Source: Rhodospirillaceae bacterium (GTDB lineage Bacteria; Pseudomonadota; Alphaproteobacteria; TMED109). Taken from it: a stretch of DNA of 64,000 nt. The notes beneath the pieces are model-generated. The model had not been told where the DNA came from, ran no database searches, and worked only from the letters and a program-made list of their open reading frames with translations. The DNA lies in contig CACEBX010000003.1 of NCBI GenBank assembly GCA_902557845.1, positions 32,296 through 96,295 of the forward strand. The letters run 5' to 3'. Made by a program: the position numbers and the translations under genes. Positions 8,779 through 17,561 of this stretch are shown piece after piece (the first letter of the stretch is position 1; each line of letters starts with the position of its first letter).

Positions 8779-9939
8779 ATGCTTATTGATAAATATAAAG
8801 ATTTAAATGAAGAACAGAGAGCTATTGTAGATTCTACTAGTCAATTTGCTAGTGAAAATATTATGCCATACTCGTTACAATGGGACAAAGAGTGTTCTTT
8901 CCCAAAAAATGCACTTAAAAAGGCTGGTGAGTTAGGTTTAGCAGGTATATACGTTTCTGAAAAGGATGGAGGTTTAGGGCTTAGTCGTTTAGACGCATCA
9001 TTGATTTTTGAAGAATTAGCATTTGCATGTCCGTCTACCTCTGCATTTTTGTCTATACACAATATGGCCGCATGGATGCTAAGCAAATTTGGCATACAAG
9101 AATTAAAAAATAAATACATGTCAAAAATCATTAAAATGGAAAATATAGCATCTTACTGTCTAACAGAAGCGGGTTCAGGATCAGATGCTGCGGCAATGAA
9201 AACCAAGGCTGTATATTTTAAAGATAATACTTCTTATGAGATAAATGGTTCCAAATCATTTATTTCAGGTGCAGGAGAATCTGACTTATACTTTGTGATG
9301 ATGAAAACTGAGAATAATATGAATGAAGAAATTTCATGCGTTTTGTTAGAAAAAGAATTTAAAGGTATATCTTTTGGAAAAAATGAAGACAAAATGGGAT
9401 GGAAAAATCAACCCACAAGAACTATTTCTTTTGATAATTGTATAGCACCAAAATCGAACCTTGTGGGAAAAGAGGGAGAGGGTTTCAAAATTGCTATGCA
9501 AGGTCTAGATGGAGGAAGAATAAATATTGCTTCATGTTCTCTTGGAGCTGCAAGGTTTTGTATAGAAAAAACTGTTAATTATGTTAACGAAAGAAAACAG
9601 TTTGGAAAATATTTAAAGGACTTTCAAAGTGTTCAATTTAAACTAGCAGATATGATTACAGATTTTGAGGCTGCAAAGCTAATGGTTCATAAAGCAGCAG
9701 AAGCATTAGATAAAAAAGAAAAACACTCAACAATAAGTTCTGCAATGGCAAAAAGATATGCTACTGACGTATGTTTTAGAATATGTAATGAAGCATTGCA
9801 AATACATGGAGGGTATGGTTATCTATCTGACTTTGGTATAGAAAAGATGGTAAGGGATTGTAGAGTCCATCAAATATTAGAAGGTACCAATGAAATTATG
9901 AGAGTTATTATATCTAGAAAGTTGTTAGATAGAGAATAA
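8779..9939 (+). CDS. Acyl-CoA dehydrogenase, probably isobutyryl-CoA dehydrogenase (ACAD8-like)
   Basis: FAD enzyme of 386 residues, standard length. FAD/substrate blocks YCLTEAGSGSDAAAM (about 131-145), SFISGAGESDLY and GGRINIASCSLGAARF are visible; the C-terminal signature ALQIHGGYGYLSDFGIEKMVRDCRVHQ and the catalytic Glu in ILEGTNEIMR (about 372) fit short/branched-chain ACADs of the ACAD8 group. The next two genes encode 3-hydroxyisobutyryl-CoA hydrolase and 3-hydroxyisobutyrate dehydrogenase, so it most likely does the isobutyryl-CoA to methacrylyl-CoA step of valine breakdown. The gap to the next gene is one base. A 2-methylbutyryl- or butyryl-CoA role cannot be excluded by sequence. 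Confidence 0.88.
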   Translation: MLIDKYKDLNEEQRAIVDSTSQFASENIMPYSLQWDKECSFPKNALKKAGELGLAGIYVSEKDGGLGLSRLDASLIFEELAFACPSTSAFLSIHNMAAWMLSKFGIQELKNKYMSKIIKMENIASYCLTEAGSGSDAAAMKTKAVYFKDNTSYEINGSKSFISGAGESDLYFVMMKTENNMNEEISCVLLEKEFKGISFGKNEDKMGWKNQPTRTISFDNCIAPKSNLVGKEGEGFKIAMQGLDGGRINIASCSLGAARFCIEKTVNYVNERKQFGKYLKDFQSVQFKLADMITDFEAAKLMVHKAAEALDKKEKHSTISSAMAKRYATDVCFRICNEALQIHGGYGYLSDFGIEKMVRDCRVHQILEGTNEIMRVIISRKLLDRE

Positions 9940-9940
9940 T

Positions 9941-10996
9941 ATGAGTGATATAGATATAAAAAAAATAAACTCTACTATCATAATTACTCTAACTAGAGAG
10001 AAAGTTCTTAATGCTTTAAATTTAAATATGGTAAGAGAGATATTTAAAAATATTAAGAATTGGGATAATGATAAAGATATTTCTGGTGTCATAATAAAAG
10101 GTTCAGGTGATAAATCATTTTGTGCTGGGGGAGATATAGTTAGTGTTTATCATGCTAAATCAGAAACTCAAAGTATTTTATCGGATACCTTTTTTAGGGA
10201 AGAATATATTTTAAATTTAGCAATATCTAATTTTTCTAAACCATGGATATCACTATTAAATGGTATAGCAATGGGAGGAGGATTAGGCCTTTCAATGCAT
10301 GGAAAATATAGAATTGTTAATAATAAGACAATAACTGCTATGCCAGAAACAGCAATAGGGCTTTTTCCAGATGTTGGAGGAGGTTATTTTTTATCTAAAA
10401 TGGGTGAATTAGGATTATTTTTAGCATTAACAGGAAGAGTAATGGATGGTTTAGACTCTATGTATTCAGGAATAGGAACTCATTATATTGAAAATGAAAA
10501 TATAAATCACATTTACGAAAAAATTATAAATAAAAGCAATTATGACTATATATTTATAGAACAATTACTTAATGCAAACTCTAAAAAGTTATTAGAAAAA
10601 GACTCATTGCTCTATAAAGAGTTAGAAAATATAAAGAAACATTTTTGTAGAACTAATTTAGTAGAAATATTTGATTCTTTAAAAAATGATAATAGTGAAT
10701 GGACTAAAAAAACATTGTCAGTATTATCAAAAAAATCTCCAACTAGTATGAGTGTTGCTATTAAACAATTAGGTCTAGCGAAAAATATTACCTTAAAAGA
10801 ATGTCTAGCTATGGAATTTAGAATTTGCCAAGCTATGATGGCAAAACATGACTTTTACGAAGGTGTAAGAGCTAATTTGGTAGATAAAGACAGAAATCCT
10901 AAATGGCATCCTGAAAGTATCTTTGAAGTTACTGAGGAAATCATTAACAGCCATTTTCATAGTCTAAATGAGAAAGAGTTATTTTCTGATGAATAA
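9941..10996 (+). CDS. 3-hydroxyisobutyryl-CoA hydrolase (enoyl-CoA hydratase/isomerase family)
   Basis: 351 residues, the length of HIBCH-type hydrolases rather than ordinary crotonases (about 260). Blocks: SFCAGGDIVSVY (about 65-76), oxyanion-hole region WISLLNGIAMGGGLGLSMHGKYRI (about 103-126) and AMPETAIGLFPDVGGGYFLSKM (about 133-154), all diagnostic for 3-hydroxyisobutyryl-CoA hydrolase. The C-terminus has MAKHDFYEGVRANLVDKDRNPKW, another HIBCH mark. It frees 3-hydroxyisobutyrate from its CoA ester for the next enzyme. Its last 8 bases overlap the next gene's start, supporting a coupled valine-catabolism operon. No separate methacrylyl-CoA hydratase gene is seen here. Confidence 0.93.
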   Translation: MSDIDIKKINSTIIITLTREKVLNALNLNMVREIFKNIKNWDNDKDISGVIIKGSGDKSFCAGGDIVSVYHAKSETQSILSDTFFREEYILNLAISNFSKPWISLLNGIAMGGGLGLSMHGKYRIVNNKTITAMPETAIGLFPDVGGGYFLSKMGELGLFLALTGRVMDGLDSMYSGIGTHYIENENINHIYEKIINKSNYDYIFIEQLLNANSKKLLEKDSLLYKELENIKKHFCRTNLVEIFDSLKNDNSEWTKKTLSVLSKKSPTSMSVAIKQLGLAKNITLKECLAMEFRICQAMMAKHDFYEGVRANLVDKDRNPKWHPESIFEVTEEIINSHFHSLNEKELFSDE

Positions 10997-11870
10997 AATA
11001 TCATTTATTGGTTTGGGTAATATGGGATCCCCAATGGCATCTAACTTATTAAAACACAAATATGATTTAAAAGTATTTGATATAAATAAAAATAATTATA
11101 AACCTTTTAAAAAAACTAACGCAATTATAGTAGAAAAAAAACAAGAATTGAGTGGGGATAAAAGAATATTTATTAGCATGCTCCCTGATGGAGAGTCCTT
11201 AAAAAAGTTAGTGCTCGGAAAAAATGGCCTTTTAAATAATCTTAAAAAAAACTCAATTTTTATAGATTGTTCATCTGTAGATTATAATACTACAATTATT
11301 ATATCTGAAAAAATGAAAAAAAAAGGAGTACATTTTTTAGACTCACCTGTCTCAGGTGGAATTTCCGGAGCAAAAAATGCTACTCTTACAATAATGGTCG
11401 GAGGTAATAAGAAAGCATTTGATAAATCTAAGATTCTATTAAACACTTTAGGAAAAAATGTAATTTATGTTGGTAAGAGCGGAACAGGTCAAATAGTAAA
11501 AGCCTGTAATAATATGATGCTGGGAATCAATATGTTAGGAGTATGTGAAGCATTTTTGCTAGCAAAGAAATATAAAATAGATTTAAAAAAATTCTATGAT
11601 ATTACATCAAAGTCTAGTGGGTCATCATGGGCAATGAATACTCATTTACCTATTGAAGGAATTGTAAAAAATTCTGCTGCAAATAATAACTTCAAGCCAG
11701 GCTATGCTGCTAAACTTATTTTAAAAGATTTACAAATCGCACAAGACATGGCAAAACATGTAAATATTAAAACCTTGTTGGGTTTAAATGCTCTAAAATT
11801 ATATAAAAAATTTTGTAATCTAGATAAAAATAATCTTGATTACTCAGCTATTATAAAAATTTTGTCTTAA
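10989..11870 (+). CDS. mmsB: 3-hydroxyisobutyrate dehydrogenase
   Basis: NAD(P)-dependent oxidation of 3-hydroxyisobutyrate to methylmalonate semialdehyde. 293 residues from the ATG at 10989, which overlaps the previous stop and puts the Rossmann motif FIGLGNMGSPMASNLL at the N-terminus as in the family; an ATG 21 bases upstream adds a non-homologous tail. DSPVSGGISGAKNATLTIMVGG (about residues 115-136) and the catalytic Lys in GQIVKACNNMM (about 170) are typical, as is SGSSWAMNTHLP. Third and last gene of the valine operon; it converges on gcdH with an 11-base gap. Confidence 0.93.
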   Translation: MNKISFIGLGNMGSPMASNLLKHKYDLKVFDINKNNYKPFKKTNAIIVEKKQELSGDKRIFISMLPDGESLKKLVLGKNGLLNNLKKNSIFIDCSSVDYNTTIIISEKMKKKGVHFLDSPVSGGISGAKNATLTIMVGGNKKAFDKSKILLNTLGKNVIYVGKSGTGQIVKACNNMMLGINMLGVCEAFLLAKKYKIDLKKFYDITSKSSGSSWAMNTHLPIEGIVKNSAANNNFKPGYAAKLILKDLQIAQDMAKHVNIKTLLGLNALKLYKKFCNLDKNNLDYSAIIKILS

Positions 11871-11881
11871 ATATAATAATA

Positions 11882-13087
11882 TTATTTAAATGCTTGTATT
11901 CCAGTTTGACTTCTTCCTAGAATTAATGCGTGAATGTCATGAGTCCCTTCATAAGTATTTACAGCCTCTAAATTCAGCATATGTCTAATTACATGATACT
12001 CATCTGATATTCCATTACCACCATGCATATCTCTAGCACTTCTTGCTATTTCTAATGCTTTTCCAACATTGTTTCTTTTTAAAATAGATATCATTTCATT
12101 CGTTGCTTTTCCTTCATCCTTAAGTCTTCCTACTCTCAAAGAAGCTTGTAAACCAATTGCAATTTCAGATTGCATATCAGCTAATTTTTTCTGGATTAAT
12201 TGATTAGACGCAAGAGGCTTTCCAAATTGTTTCCTATCCATTACATAGTCTAGTGTTTTTAGCCAACAAAACTCTGCTGCACCAAGTGCTCCCCAGGAAA
12301 TACCGAATCTTGCTGAGGTCAAACAAGTCATAGGAGCTATCAATCCTTTTGCCTTAGGTAATAAATTCTCTTCAGGAACGAAAGTATTATCTAACATTAT
12401 CATACCTGTAGGTGAGGCACGTAGTGCAAACTTTCCTTCTATTTTGGGTGTGTAAATATTTTTACTTTCTTTTTTTTCTAATATAAACCCTCTAATTATA
12501 TTATTTTCGTCCTTAGCCCAAATTAAAAACAAATCTGCAATAGGGCTATTAGATATCCAGTTTTTAGAGCCATTAAGAACAAATCCACCCTTCACTTTTT
12601 TTGCATTAGTTTGCATTGAGGATGGATCAGATCCATGGTCAGGCTCAGTTAATCCAAAACAACCTATAATATTTCCTTTAGCTAATTGGGGCAACCATTT
12701 TTGTTTTTGATTTTCATTTCCATAGTCAAAAATCGGTTGCATTACTAAACTAGACTGAACGCTTAAACTAGATCTATACGAAGAGTCAATTGCTTCAATC
12801 TCTTTAGCTATTAACCCATAAGCAACAGAAGAAACACCGGCACAACCATAGCCATTAATCTGTGCACCTAATAAACCAATTGCACCAAGTTTTTTAAATA
12901 AACTCTTATCAAATTTCTCATATCTATTTTGATGAACAATTTTGGTTAGTAATTCTTTTTTTGCAAATTCATGGCTTAAATCTTTAATTTGAATTTCTTC
13001 ATTCGTAAGCTGATCAGTTAAACGAAAAGGATCTTTGTAATCAAAATCAACTGCTGTCTTTTTTATTATTTTTTTTCTATTTAACAT
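11882..13087 (-). CDS. gcdH: Glutaryl-CoA dehydrogenase
   Basis: Decarboxylating acyl-CoA dehydrogenase (glutaryl-CoA to crotonyl-CoA), used in lysine, tryptophan and aromatic breakdown. 401 residues. Family marks: [14 protein letters not shown] near 100, [16 protein letters not shown] near 148, [29 protein letters not shown], and the C-terminal [24 protein letters not shown] with the catalytic Glu. The Arg in the LRASPTG segment is in the place where the family binds the glutaryl carboxylate. The start overlaps the stop of the upstream secreted-protein gene by 11 bases. It could serve lysine catabolism or link to the benzoate genes at 56-62 kb, but that is inference. Confidence 0.93.
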   Translation of the reverse strand: MLNRKKIIKKTAVDFDYKDPFRLTDQLTNEEIQIKDLSHEFAKKELLTKIVHQNRYEKFDKSLFKKLGAIGLLGAQINGYGCAGVSSVAYGLIAKEIEAIDSSYRSSLSVQSSLVMQPIFDYGNENQKQKWLPQLAKGNIIGCFGLTEPDHGSDPSSMQTNAKKVKGGFVLNGSKNWISNSPIADLFLIWAKDENNIIRGFILEKKESKNIYTPKIEGKFALRASPTGMIMLDNTFVPEENLLPKAKGLIAPMTCLTSARFGISWGALGAAEFCWLKTLDYVMDRKQFGKPLASNQLIQKKLADMQSEIAIGLQASLRVGRLKDEGKATNEMISILKRNNVGKALEIARSARDMHGGNGISDEYHVIRHMLNLEAVNTYEGTHDIHALILGRSQTGIQAFK

Positions 13088-13715
13088 TGCTTTTTATATT
13101 AAAGGTTTCTGCTATTGTTAGTAACTCTATCATCCTAGCATAGTTTAAGGTCATTATTTTAGTAAAATACCAAAAATTTTTCTTATATTGTAACCTAATT
13201 ATTAAATAATTATTAAAAAAACCAAATGGTATTGTACAATTTAATTCATAAAACTTTCCAGAAGCATTGTAAAGCATGTCTACTTTTTTACAAAATACTA
13301 ATGGGTTTATTGCAAGTTGATCTAAAGTATCATTAATATATATAGGAAGATGCTTAAATTGGTCAAATATTGGATCCGATAATGGGCTATCTTTGCTTCT
13401 CAAAAGCCTCTCTGTTTCAGCAATATCTCCTAATTCATCATACATTTTATCCTTGAGCCACTTTGATGGATAGTTTATTGATGATTTAACTAAACTTAAT
13501 TCTAATACTGTATATTTTGAAAAAGAGTCTTTTATTGGTGATACTCTACTAATACCTTTCAAATTTGTTTCATGAGAGTAAATTAAGGGACTTTCAATAA
13601 AATGATCAGGTATATCAAAAGTTTGAGAAAAAGCTTTATTCTCAAATACTAGATAAACTAAAAGATACAAAAATAAAAACTTAAGTTTATTTTTTGAATT
13701 GGACCATTTTTCCAT
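13077..13715 (-). CDS. Unknown secreted or periplasmic protein
   Basis: 212 residues with no family I recognise. The N-terminus ([22 protein letters not shown]) is a signal peptide with cleavage likely after AFS, at about residue 30. The mature part is mixed, with two cysteines (FCKKVD and LNCTIPFG) that could form a disulphide, and hydrophobic stretches near the C-terminus ([23 protein letters not shown]). It overlaps dihydroorotase upstream by 29 bases and gcdH downstream by 11, so it is clearly part of that operon, yet has no obvious link to either enzyme. The overlap and signal peptide make it a real gene. Confidence 0.65.
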   Translation of the reverse strand: MEKWSNSKNKLKFLFLYLLVYLVFENKAFSQTFDIPDHFIESPLIYSHETNLKGISRVSPIKDSFSKYTVLELSLVKSSINYPSKWLKDKMYDELGDIAETERLLRSKDSPLSDPIFDQFKHLPIYINDTLDQLAINPLVFCKKVDMLYNASGKFYELNCTIPFGFFNNYLIIRLQYKKNFWYFTKIMTLNYARMIELLTIAETFNIKSNVK

Positions 13716-15012
13716 CGGGTTTTCCTATGATTTTTTTATCTATCATTTTAATTTTTCCATTTACTAATGTTGCATAAATATAACCTTTAACTTTAAGTCC
13801 ATCAAAAGGAGTCCATCCAGATTTATAAGCCATATCTTGGTTTTTTATAATATAATTTTTTTTAAGGTCTACAATAGTTATGTCTGCATCATACCCTTTT
13901 TTTATCTGTCCTTTATTCTTAATTTTATAAATTTTAGCCGGATTAAACGACAATAATTCTATAACTTTTTCTAAACTTATTTTTTTCTTATTTACATGGT
14001 GTAACATCAAATATAGCGTAGTTTGAACACCTGGCAGCCCAGAAGGAGAATTTGGCCATTTCATTTTTTTTTCTTTTAATGTATGTGGAGCATGATCAGA
14101 ACCTATTACATTTATAGTATTATCATAAATTCCTTTCCATAGCCCATTTCTGTGATTACTGTTTCTTATTGGAGGATTCATTTGAGCTTTTGTTCCAAGT
14201 TTTTTATAACAGTTAGGTGAGAATAGTGTCAGGTGTTGTGGTGTAACTTCTGCTGTAATATTTTTTTTTGTATTTTTTAAAAGCTCAATTTCATCTTTTG
14301 TAGATATATGAAGTATATGTGCTTTAGTATTATATTTATTTGCGTATTTTAAAATTCTTTTTGTAGATAGGATTGCTGACTCTTTATCTCTCCATATTTC
14401 GTGTTGACTAACTCCTTTTTTAGTATCAATCAACTTGAACCTTTTTTTTAATCTAGTCTCATCTTCAGAATGCAATGCTACACGGCGTTTGCAAGTTTTT
14501 AGTGCTTTAGCTAAATCTTTTTCATCTGACAATAATAATGTACCCGTTGATGAACCCATAAAAATTTTTATTCCTGAACAACCTTTAAGGTTCTCTAATT
14601 GTGAAAGTTTATTAAGGTTGTCTTTGCAAGCACCAATAAAAAAAGAGTAATTGACCCAGCTAGAGCTTTTTGCAATTTTTAATTTTTTTTCAAGTTCTAT
14701 CTTACTTATTGTTGCAGGAGAAGTATTAGGCATTTCAAATATTGTTGTAACCCCTCCAAGTAGAGCTGAATTAGTTCCTGAATATATATCTTCCTTATGA
14801 GATAAACCTGGTTCTCTAAAATGTACTTGTGTATCTATAATACCTGGCAGAATATGTTTTTCTTTGCAGTCTATAAATTTCATACATTCTTTTTCATTAA
14901 CTTTTCCAATCTTAATAATCTTATTATTTTTAATTCCAATAGATGCTCTTTTTTTACCATCTTTAGAACAAATAGTTCCATTAAGGAGGCCTATGTTGTA
15001 TTTTTTTTTCAT
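13687..15012 (-). CDS. pyrC: Dihydroorotase (class I, amidohydrolase superfamily)
   Basis: Cyclises carbamoyl-aspartate to dihydroorotate in pyrimidine synthesis. 441 residues, the class I (AllB/PyrC-like) size. Metal ligands: QVHFREPG (HxH, about residues 61-68), the carboxylated Lys in GIKIFMGSSTG (about 150), LHSED (about 180), HILHIST (about 235) and the catalytic Asp in SDHAPHTLKEK (about 310). SGLPGVQTTL follows. Allantoinase/hydantoinase relatives exist, but the REPG and GVQT motifs favour dihydroorotase. First gene of a three-gene minus-strand operon; its 3' end overlaps the unknown secreted-protein gene. Confidence 0.88.
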   Translation of the reverse strand: MKKKYNIGLLNGTICSKDGKKRASIGIKNNKIIKIGKVNEKECMKFIDCKEKHILPGIIDTQVHFREPGLSHKEDIYSGTNSALLGGVTTIFEMPNTSPATISKIELEKKLKIAKSSSWVNYSFFIGACKDNLNKLSQLENLKGCSGIKIFMGSSTGTLLLSDEKDLAKALKTCKRRVALHSEDETRLKKRFKLIDTKKGVSQHEIWRDKESAILSTKRILKYANKYNTKAHILHISTKDEIELLKNTKKNITAEVTPQHLTLFSPNCYKKLGTKAQMNPPIRNSNHRNGLWKGIYDNTINVIGSDHAPHTLKEKKMKWPNSPSGLPGVQTTLYLMLHHVNKKKISLEKVIELLSFNPAKIYKIKNKGQIKKGYDADITIVDLKKNYIIKNQDMAYKSGWTPFDGLKVKGYIYATLVNGKIKMIDKKIIGKPDGKMVQFKK

Positions 15013-15044
15013 ATAGTTATATTAATGTTAAAATAAATGTAAAC

Positions 15045-15070
15045 TATCATTATAAAATTATCATTATAAA
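15045..15070. repeat. 12-bp direct repeat before the thioesterase gene
   Basis: TATCATTATAAA occurs twice (15045-15056 and 15059-15070) with a 14-base period in the gap between the pyrC and thioesterase starts, ending 8 bases before the TTG start. It could be a tandem operator or simply AT-rich sequence; nothing else supports a regulator here. Confidence 0.35.
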
Positions 15071-15078
15071 TAAATATT

Positions 15079-15462
15079 TTGAATAAAAATAAAGAATATA
15101 TCCTTACTAAAACCGTAGCAATGCCTGCAGATACTAATACTAATGGAGATATATTTGGTGGCTGGTTGCTTAGTCAAATGGATGTAGCAGGTGGTATTTT
15201 AGCGAGCAAAATAGCTGAAGGAAGAGTAGCTACTGTGGCAATAGAAGGAATGAAGTTTTTATTGCCAGTTAAAGTTGGTGATACTGTAACTTGTTATGGA
15301 AAACTAAAAAAAGTAGGAAAGACTTCTATTTCAATTCTATTAAGGGTTACCACTGAAAGCTGGAAAAATAGTGACCTAAAGGAAGTTACAAATGGAAAGT
15401 TTATATATGTGGCAATTGACTCAGTTGGAAAACCAAGACAATTGCCTAGCGTAAATATATAA
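15079..15462 (+). CDS. Acyl-CoA thioesterase, YciA-like hotdog fold
   Basis: 127 residues. The hotdog-fold active region MPADTNTNGDIFGGWLLSQMD (about 15-35) includes the conserved NxNGDIFGGW with the catalytic Asp; VTVAIEGMKF-like and GDTVTCYGKLKKVG segments follow as in YciA and acyl-CoA hydrolase family members. It hydrolyses acyl-CoAs, probably as a CoA-pool safeguard. The start must be TTG at 15079: no upstream ATG is in frame and later ATGs would cut conserved sequence. There is no obvious ribosome site. It is divergent from pyrC and convergent with glnA, with a one-base gap to its stop. Confidence 0.88.
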   Translation: MNKNKEYILTKTVAMPADTNTNGDIFGGWLLSQMDVAGGILASKIAEGRVATVAIEGMKFLLPVKVGDTVTCYGKLKKVGKTSISILLRVTTESWKNSDLKEVTNGKFIYVAIDSVGKPRQLPSVNI

Positions 15463-15463
15463 A

Positions 15464-16867
15464 CTAAACGCTGTAATACATATCAAACTCTACTGGATGT
15501 GTAGAGTTATTTAATCTACTGACTTCCTCTCTCTTGAGTTCAATATAACCTTCAATCTGATCATCTGTAAAAACACCACCTTCAGTTAGAAAAGCTTTAT
15601 CTTTTTGAAGAGAGTCTAGCGCATTTTCTAATGAAGTAGCCACTGTATTAAGGTTTTTAAGTTGTTTTTCTGAAGCTTCATATAAATCAAAATCAATCGC
15701 ATCTCCTGGATTAATTTTATTTTGTATTCCATCTAGTCCTGCCATTAACATTGCTGAAAAGGCTAAATAAGGGTTAGAGGCAGCATCCGGAAACCTCACC
15801 TCAAGTCTCTTTGCTTTATCTCCTTCTGCATATGGTATTCTAATTGATGCAGATCTATTTCTTGCTGAATATGCTAAAATGGTAGGGGCTTCGAAACCAG
15901 GAACCAATCTTTTATAACTATTAGTGGTAGAATTTGTAAAAGCATTGATTGCTTTTGCATGCTTTATAATGCCCCCTATGTAATAAAGACAATCTTGCGA
16001 CAACCCACTATATTCACTCCCTGCAAATAAAGGAGAATCACCTTTCCAAAGAGATTGATGACAATGCATTCCAGATCCATTGTCATTTATAACTGGCTTT
16101 GGCATAAAAGTAGCTGTTTTTCCATATGAGTGGGCAACCATATGTACCACATATTTATATTTTTGCAAATCATCAGCACATGAAAGTAGCTCATCAAATT
16201 TTCCTCCAAGTTCATTTTGTGAAGGAGCAACTTCATGATGATGTTTTTCCATAGTAAGACCCATTTCCATCATAGTACCTACCATTTCTGCTCTCATGTC
16301 TGTCATAGAGTCTACAGGAGGAACCGGAAAGTAACCACCTTTCATAGATGGTCTGTGTCCTATATTACCACCATCAAAGGAGTTTCCTGAATTGTAAGGA
16401 CCTTCATCAGAGTCAAGCTGATAAAATGTATCATTCATTGATACGTTCCATTTAACATCATCAAATACAAAGAACTCAGCCTCAGGTCCAAAATAGGCAG
16501 TATCTGCTATACCAGTTTTTTTTAAATATTCTGTTGCTCTTACTGCTGTTGACCTAGGACATCTAGAATACATTTCTCCGGTAGATGGTTCCACTACGTT
16601 GCAAAAAATAATAAGTTGAGGCTGGGCTGTAAATGGATCTAGTACTGCAGTATTAAGGTCTGGTTTTAATATCATATCAGATTCATTGATAGACTTCCAA
16701 CCAGATATAGATGAGCCATCAAACATAATTCCATTATTTAATAAGTCTTCATCAACACTTTCAACGGTTTGGGCAGTATGTTGCCACTTACCTTTGGGAT
16801 CTGTAAATCTAAAGTCTACAAACTTCACCTCGTTTTCTTTAATCATTTTAAAAATTTTGTCAGTCAT
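15464..16867 (-). CDS. glnA: Glutamine synthetase, type I
   Basis: ATP-dependent amidation of glutamate; the central ammonium-assimilation step. 467 residues as expected for GSI dodecamers. MFDGSSISGWK, the metal-site block AEFFVFDDV, MEKHHHEVAPSQNE, the ATP/glutamate region NGSGMHCHQSLWK, and the APTILAYSARNRSASIRIP block are all present; the C-terminal DFDLYEASEKQ contains the Tyr that is adenylylated in GSI-beta enzymes, so covalent control is possible. An AGGAG ribosome site lies 5 bases before the ATG. It lies downstream of glnB on the same strand, with a 191-base leader that contains a glutamine-riboswitch-like element. Confidence 0.97.
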   Translation of the reverse strand: MTDKIFKMIKENEVKFVDFRFTDPKGKWQHTAQTVESVDEDLLNNGIMFDGSSISGWKSINESDMILKPDLNTAVLDPFTAQPQLIIFCNVVEPSTGEMYSRCPRSTAVRATEYLKKTGIADTAYFGPEAEFFVFDDVKWNVSMNDTFYQLDSDEGPYNSGNSFDGGNIGHRPSMKGGYFPVPPVDSMTDMRAEMVGTMMEMGLTMEKHHHEVAPSQNELGGKFDELLSCADDLQKYKYVVHMVAHSYGKTATFMPKPVINDNGSGMHCHQSLWKGDSPLFAGSEYSGLSQDCLYYIGGIIKHAKAINAFTNSTTNSYKRLVPGFEAPTILAYSARNRSASIRIPYAEGDKAKRLEVRFPDAASNPYLAFSAMLMAGLDGIQNKINPGDAIDFDLYEASEKQLKNLNTVATSLENALDSLQKDKAFLTEGGVFTDDQIEGYIELKREEVSRLNNSTHPVEFDMYYSV

Positions 16868-16957
16868 TACTACTCCTAATTATCTATTTTAAAAAAGAGC
16901 TTATTGATTACTACGGTATAGATCTATATAAATTGAAAAGTATAATTATCATAATTA

Positions 16958-17013
16958 CCGCGTTCCTTCAGCATAAGCTTACTTCCGATCTACAAAATGC
17001 AGATTGAACGTTT
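16958..17013 (-). promoter_or_regulatory. Glutamine (glnA-class) riboswitch in the glnA leader
   Basis: Read on the minus strand from 17012, the leader runs AACGTTCAATCTGCA, then a TTT loop, TGTAGATCGGAAGTAAGC, TTAT, GCTGAAGGAACGCGG. This gives a P1 stem (CGTTC with GAACG), a hairpin ATCTGCA/TGTAGAT closed by a T loop, and a short AGC/GCT hairpin. The conserved GGAAGTA and GAAGGAACGC blocks match, from memory, the consensus of the glnA RNA, a glutamine-binding aptamer known from cyanobacteria and marine metagenomes. Its place about 90 bases before glnA fits. No terminator hairpin follows, so control may be at translation. Boundaries are approximate. Confidence 0.8.
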
Positions 17014-17058
17014 AATAATAGTATTACGTTTAAATCTGATGTCAACAACAATAGTAAA

Positions 17059-17415
<357 letters not shown>

Positions 17416-17472
17416 TCAACAACTATTATAGTATTATAACTATATAAAAAGTAACAGTAAAAAATTATTTAT

Positions 17473-17550
17473 GGCGACTGTAGCTCAGTTGGTTAGAGCG
17501 CTGGTTTGTGGTACCGGAGGCCGTGGGTTCGATCCCCATCAGTCGCCCCA
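17473..17550 (+). tRNA. tRNA-His (GTG anticodon)
   Basis: 78 bases including encoded CCA. Anticodon loop TTGTGGT gives GTG. The acceptor stem GCGACTG pairs with CAGTCGC, leaving an encoded extra G at position -1 (17473) opposite C73, the classical tRNA-His identity. Some alphaproteobacteria lack G-1; this one keeps it. The D-arm, variable loop and TTCGATC T-loop are normal. It sits between divergent glnB and the 3' end of htpG. Confidence 0.97.
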
Positions 17551-17561
17551 TATGTAGACAT

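Noticed and set aside
16981..16990. CTTCCGATCT, resembling the end of a sequencing adaptor
   Set aside because: On the other strand it reads AGATCGGAAG, which is part of the conserved core of the glnA riboswitch, so it is natural sequence.
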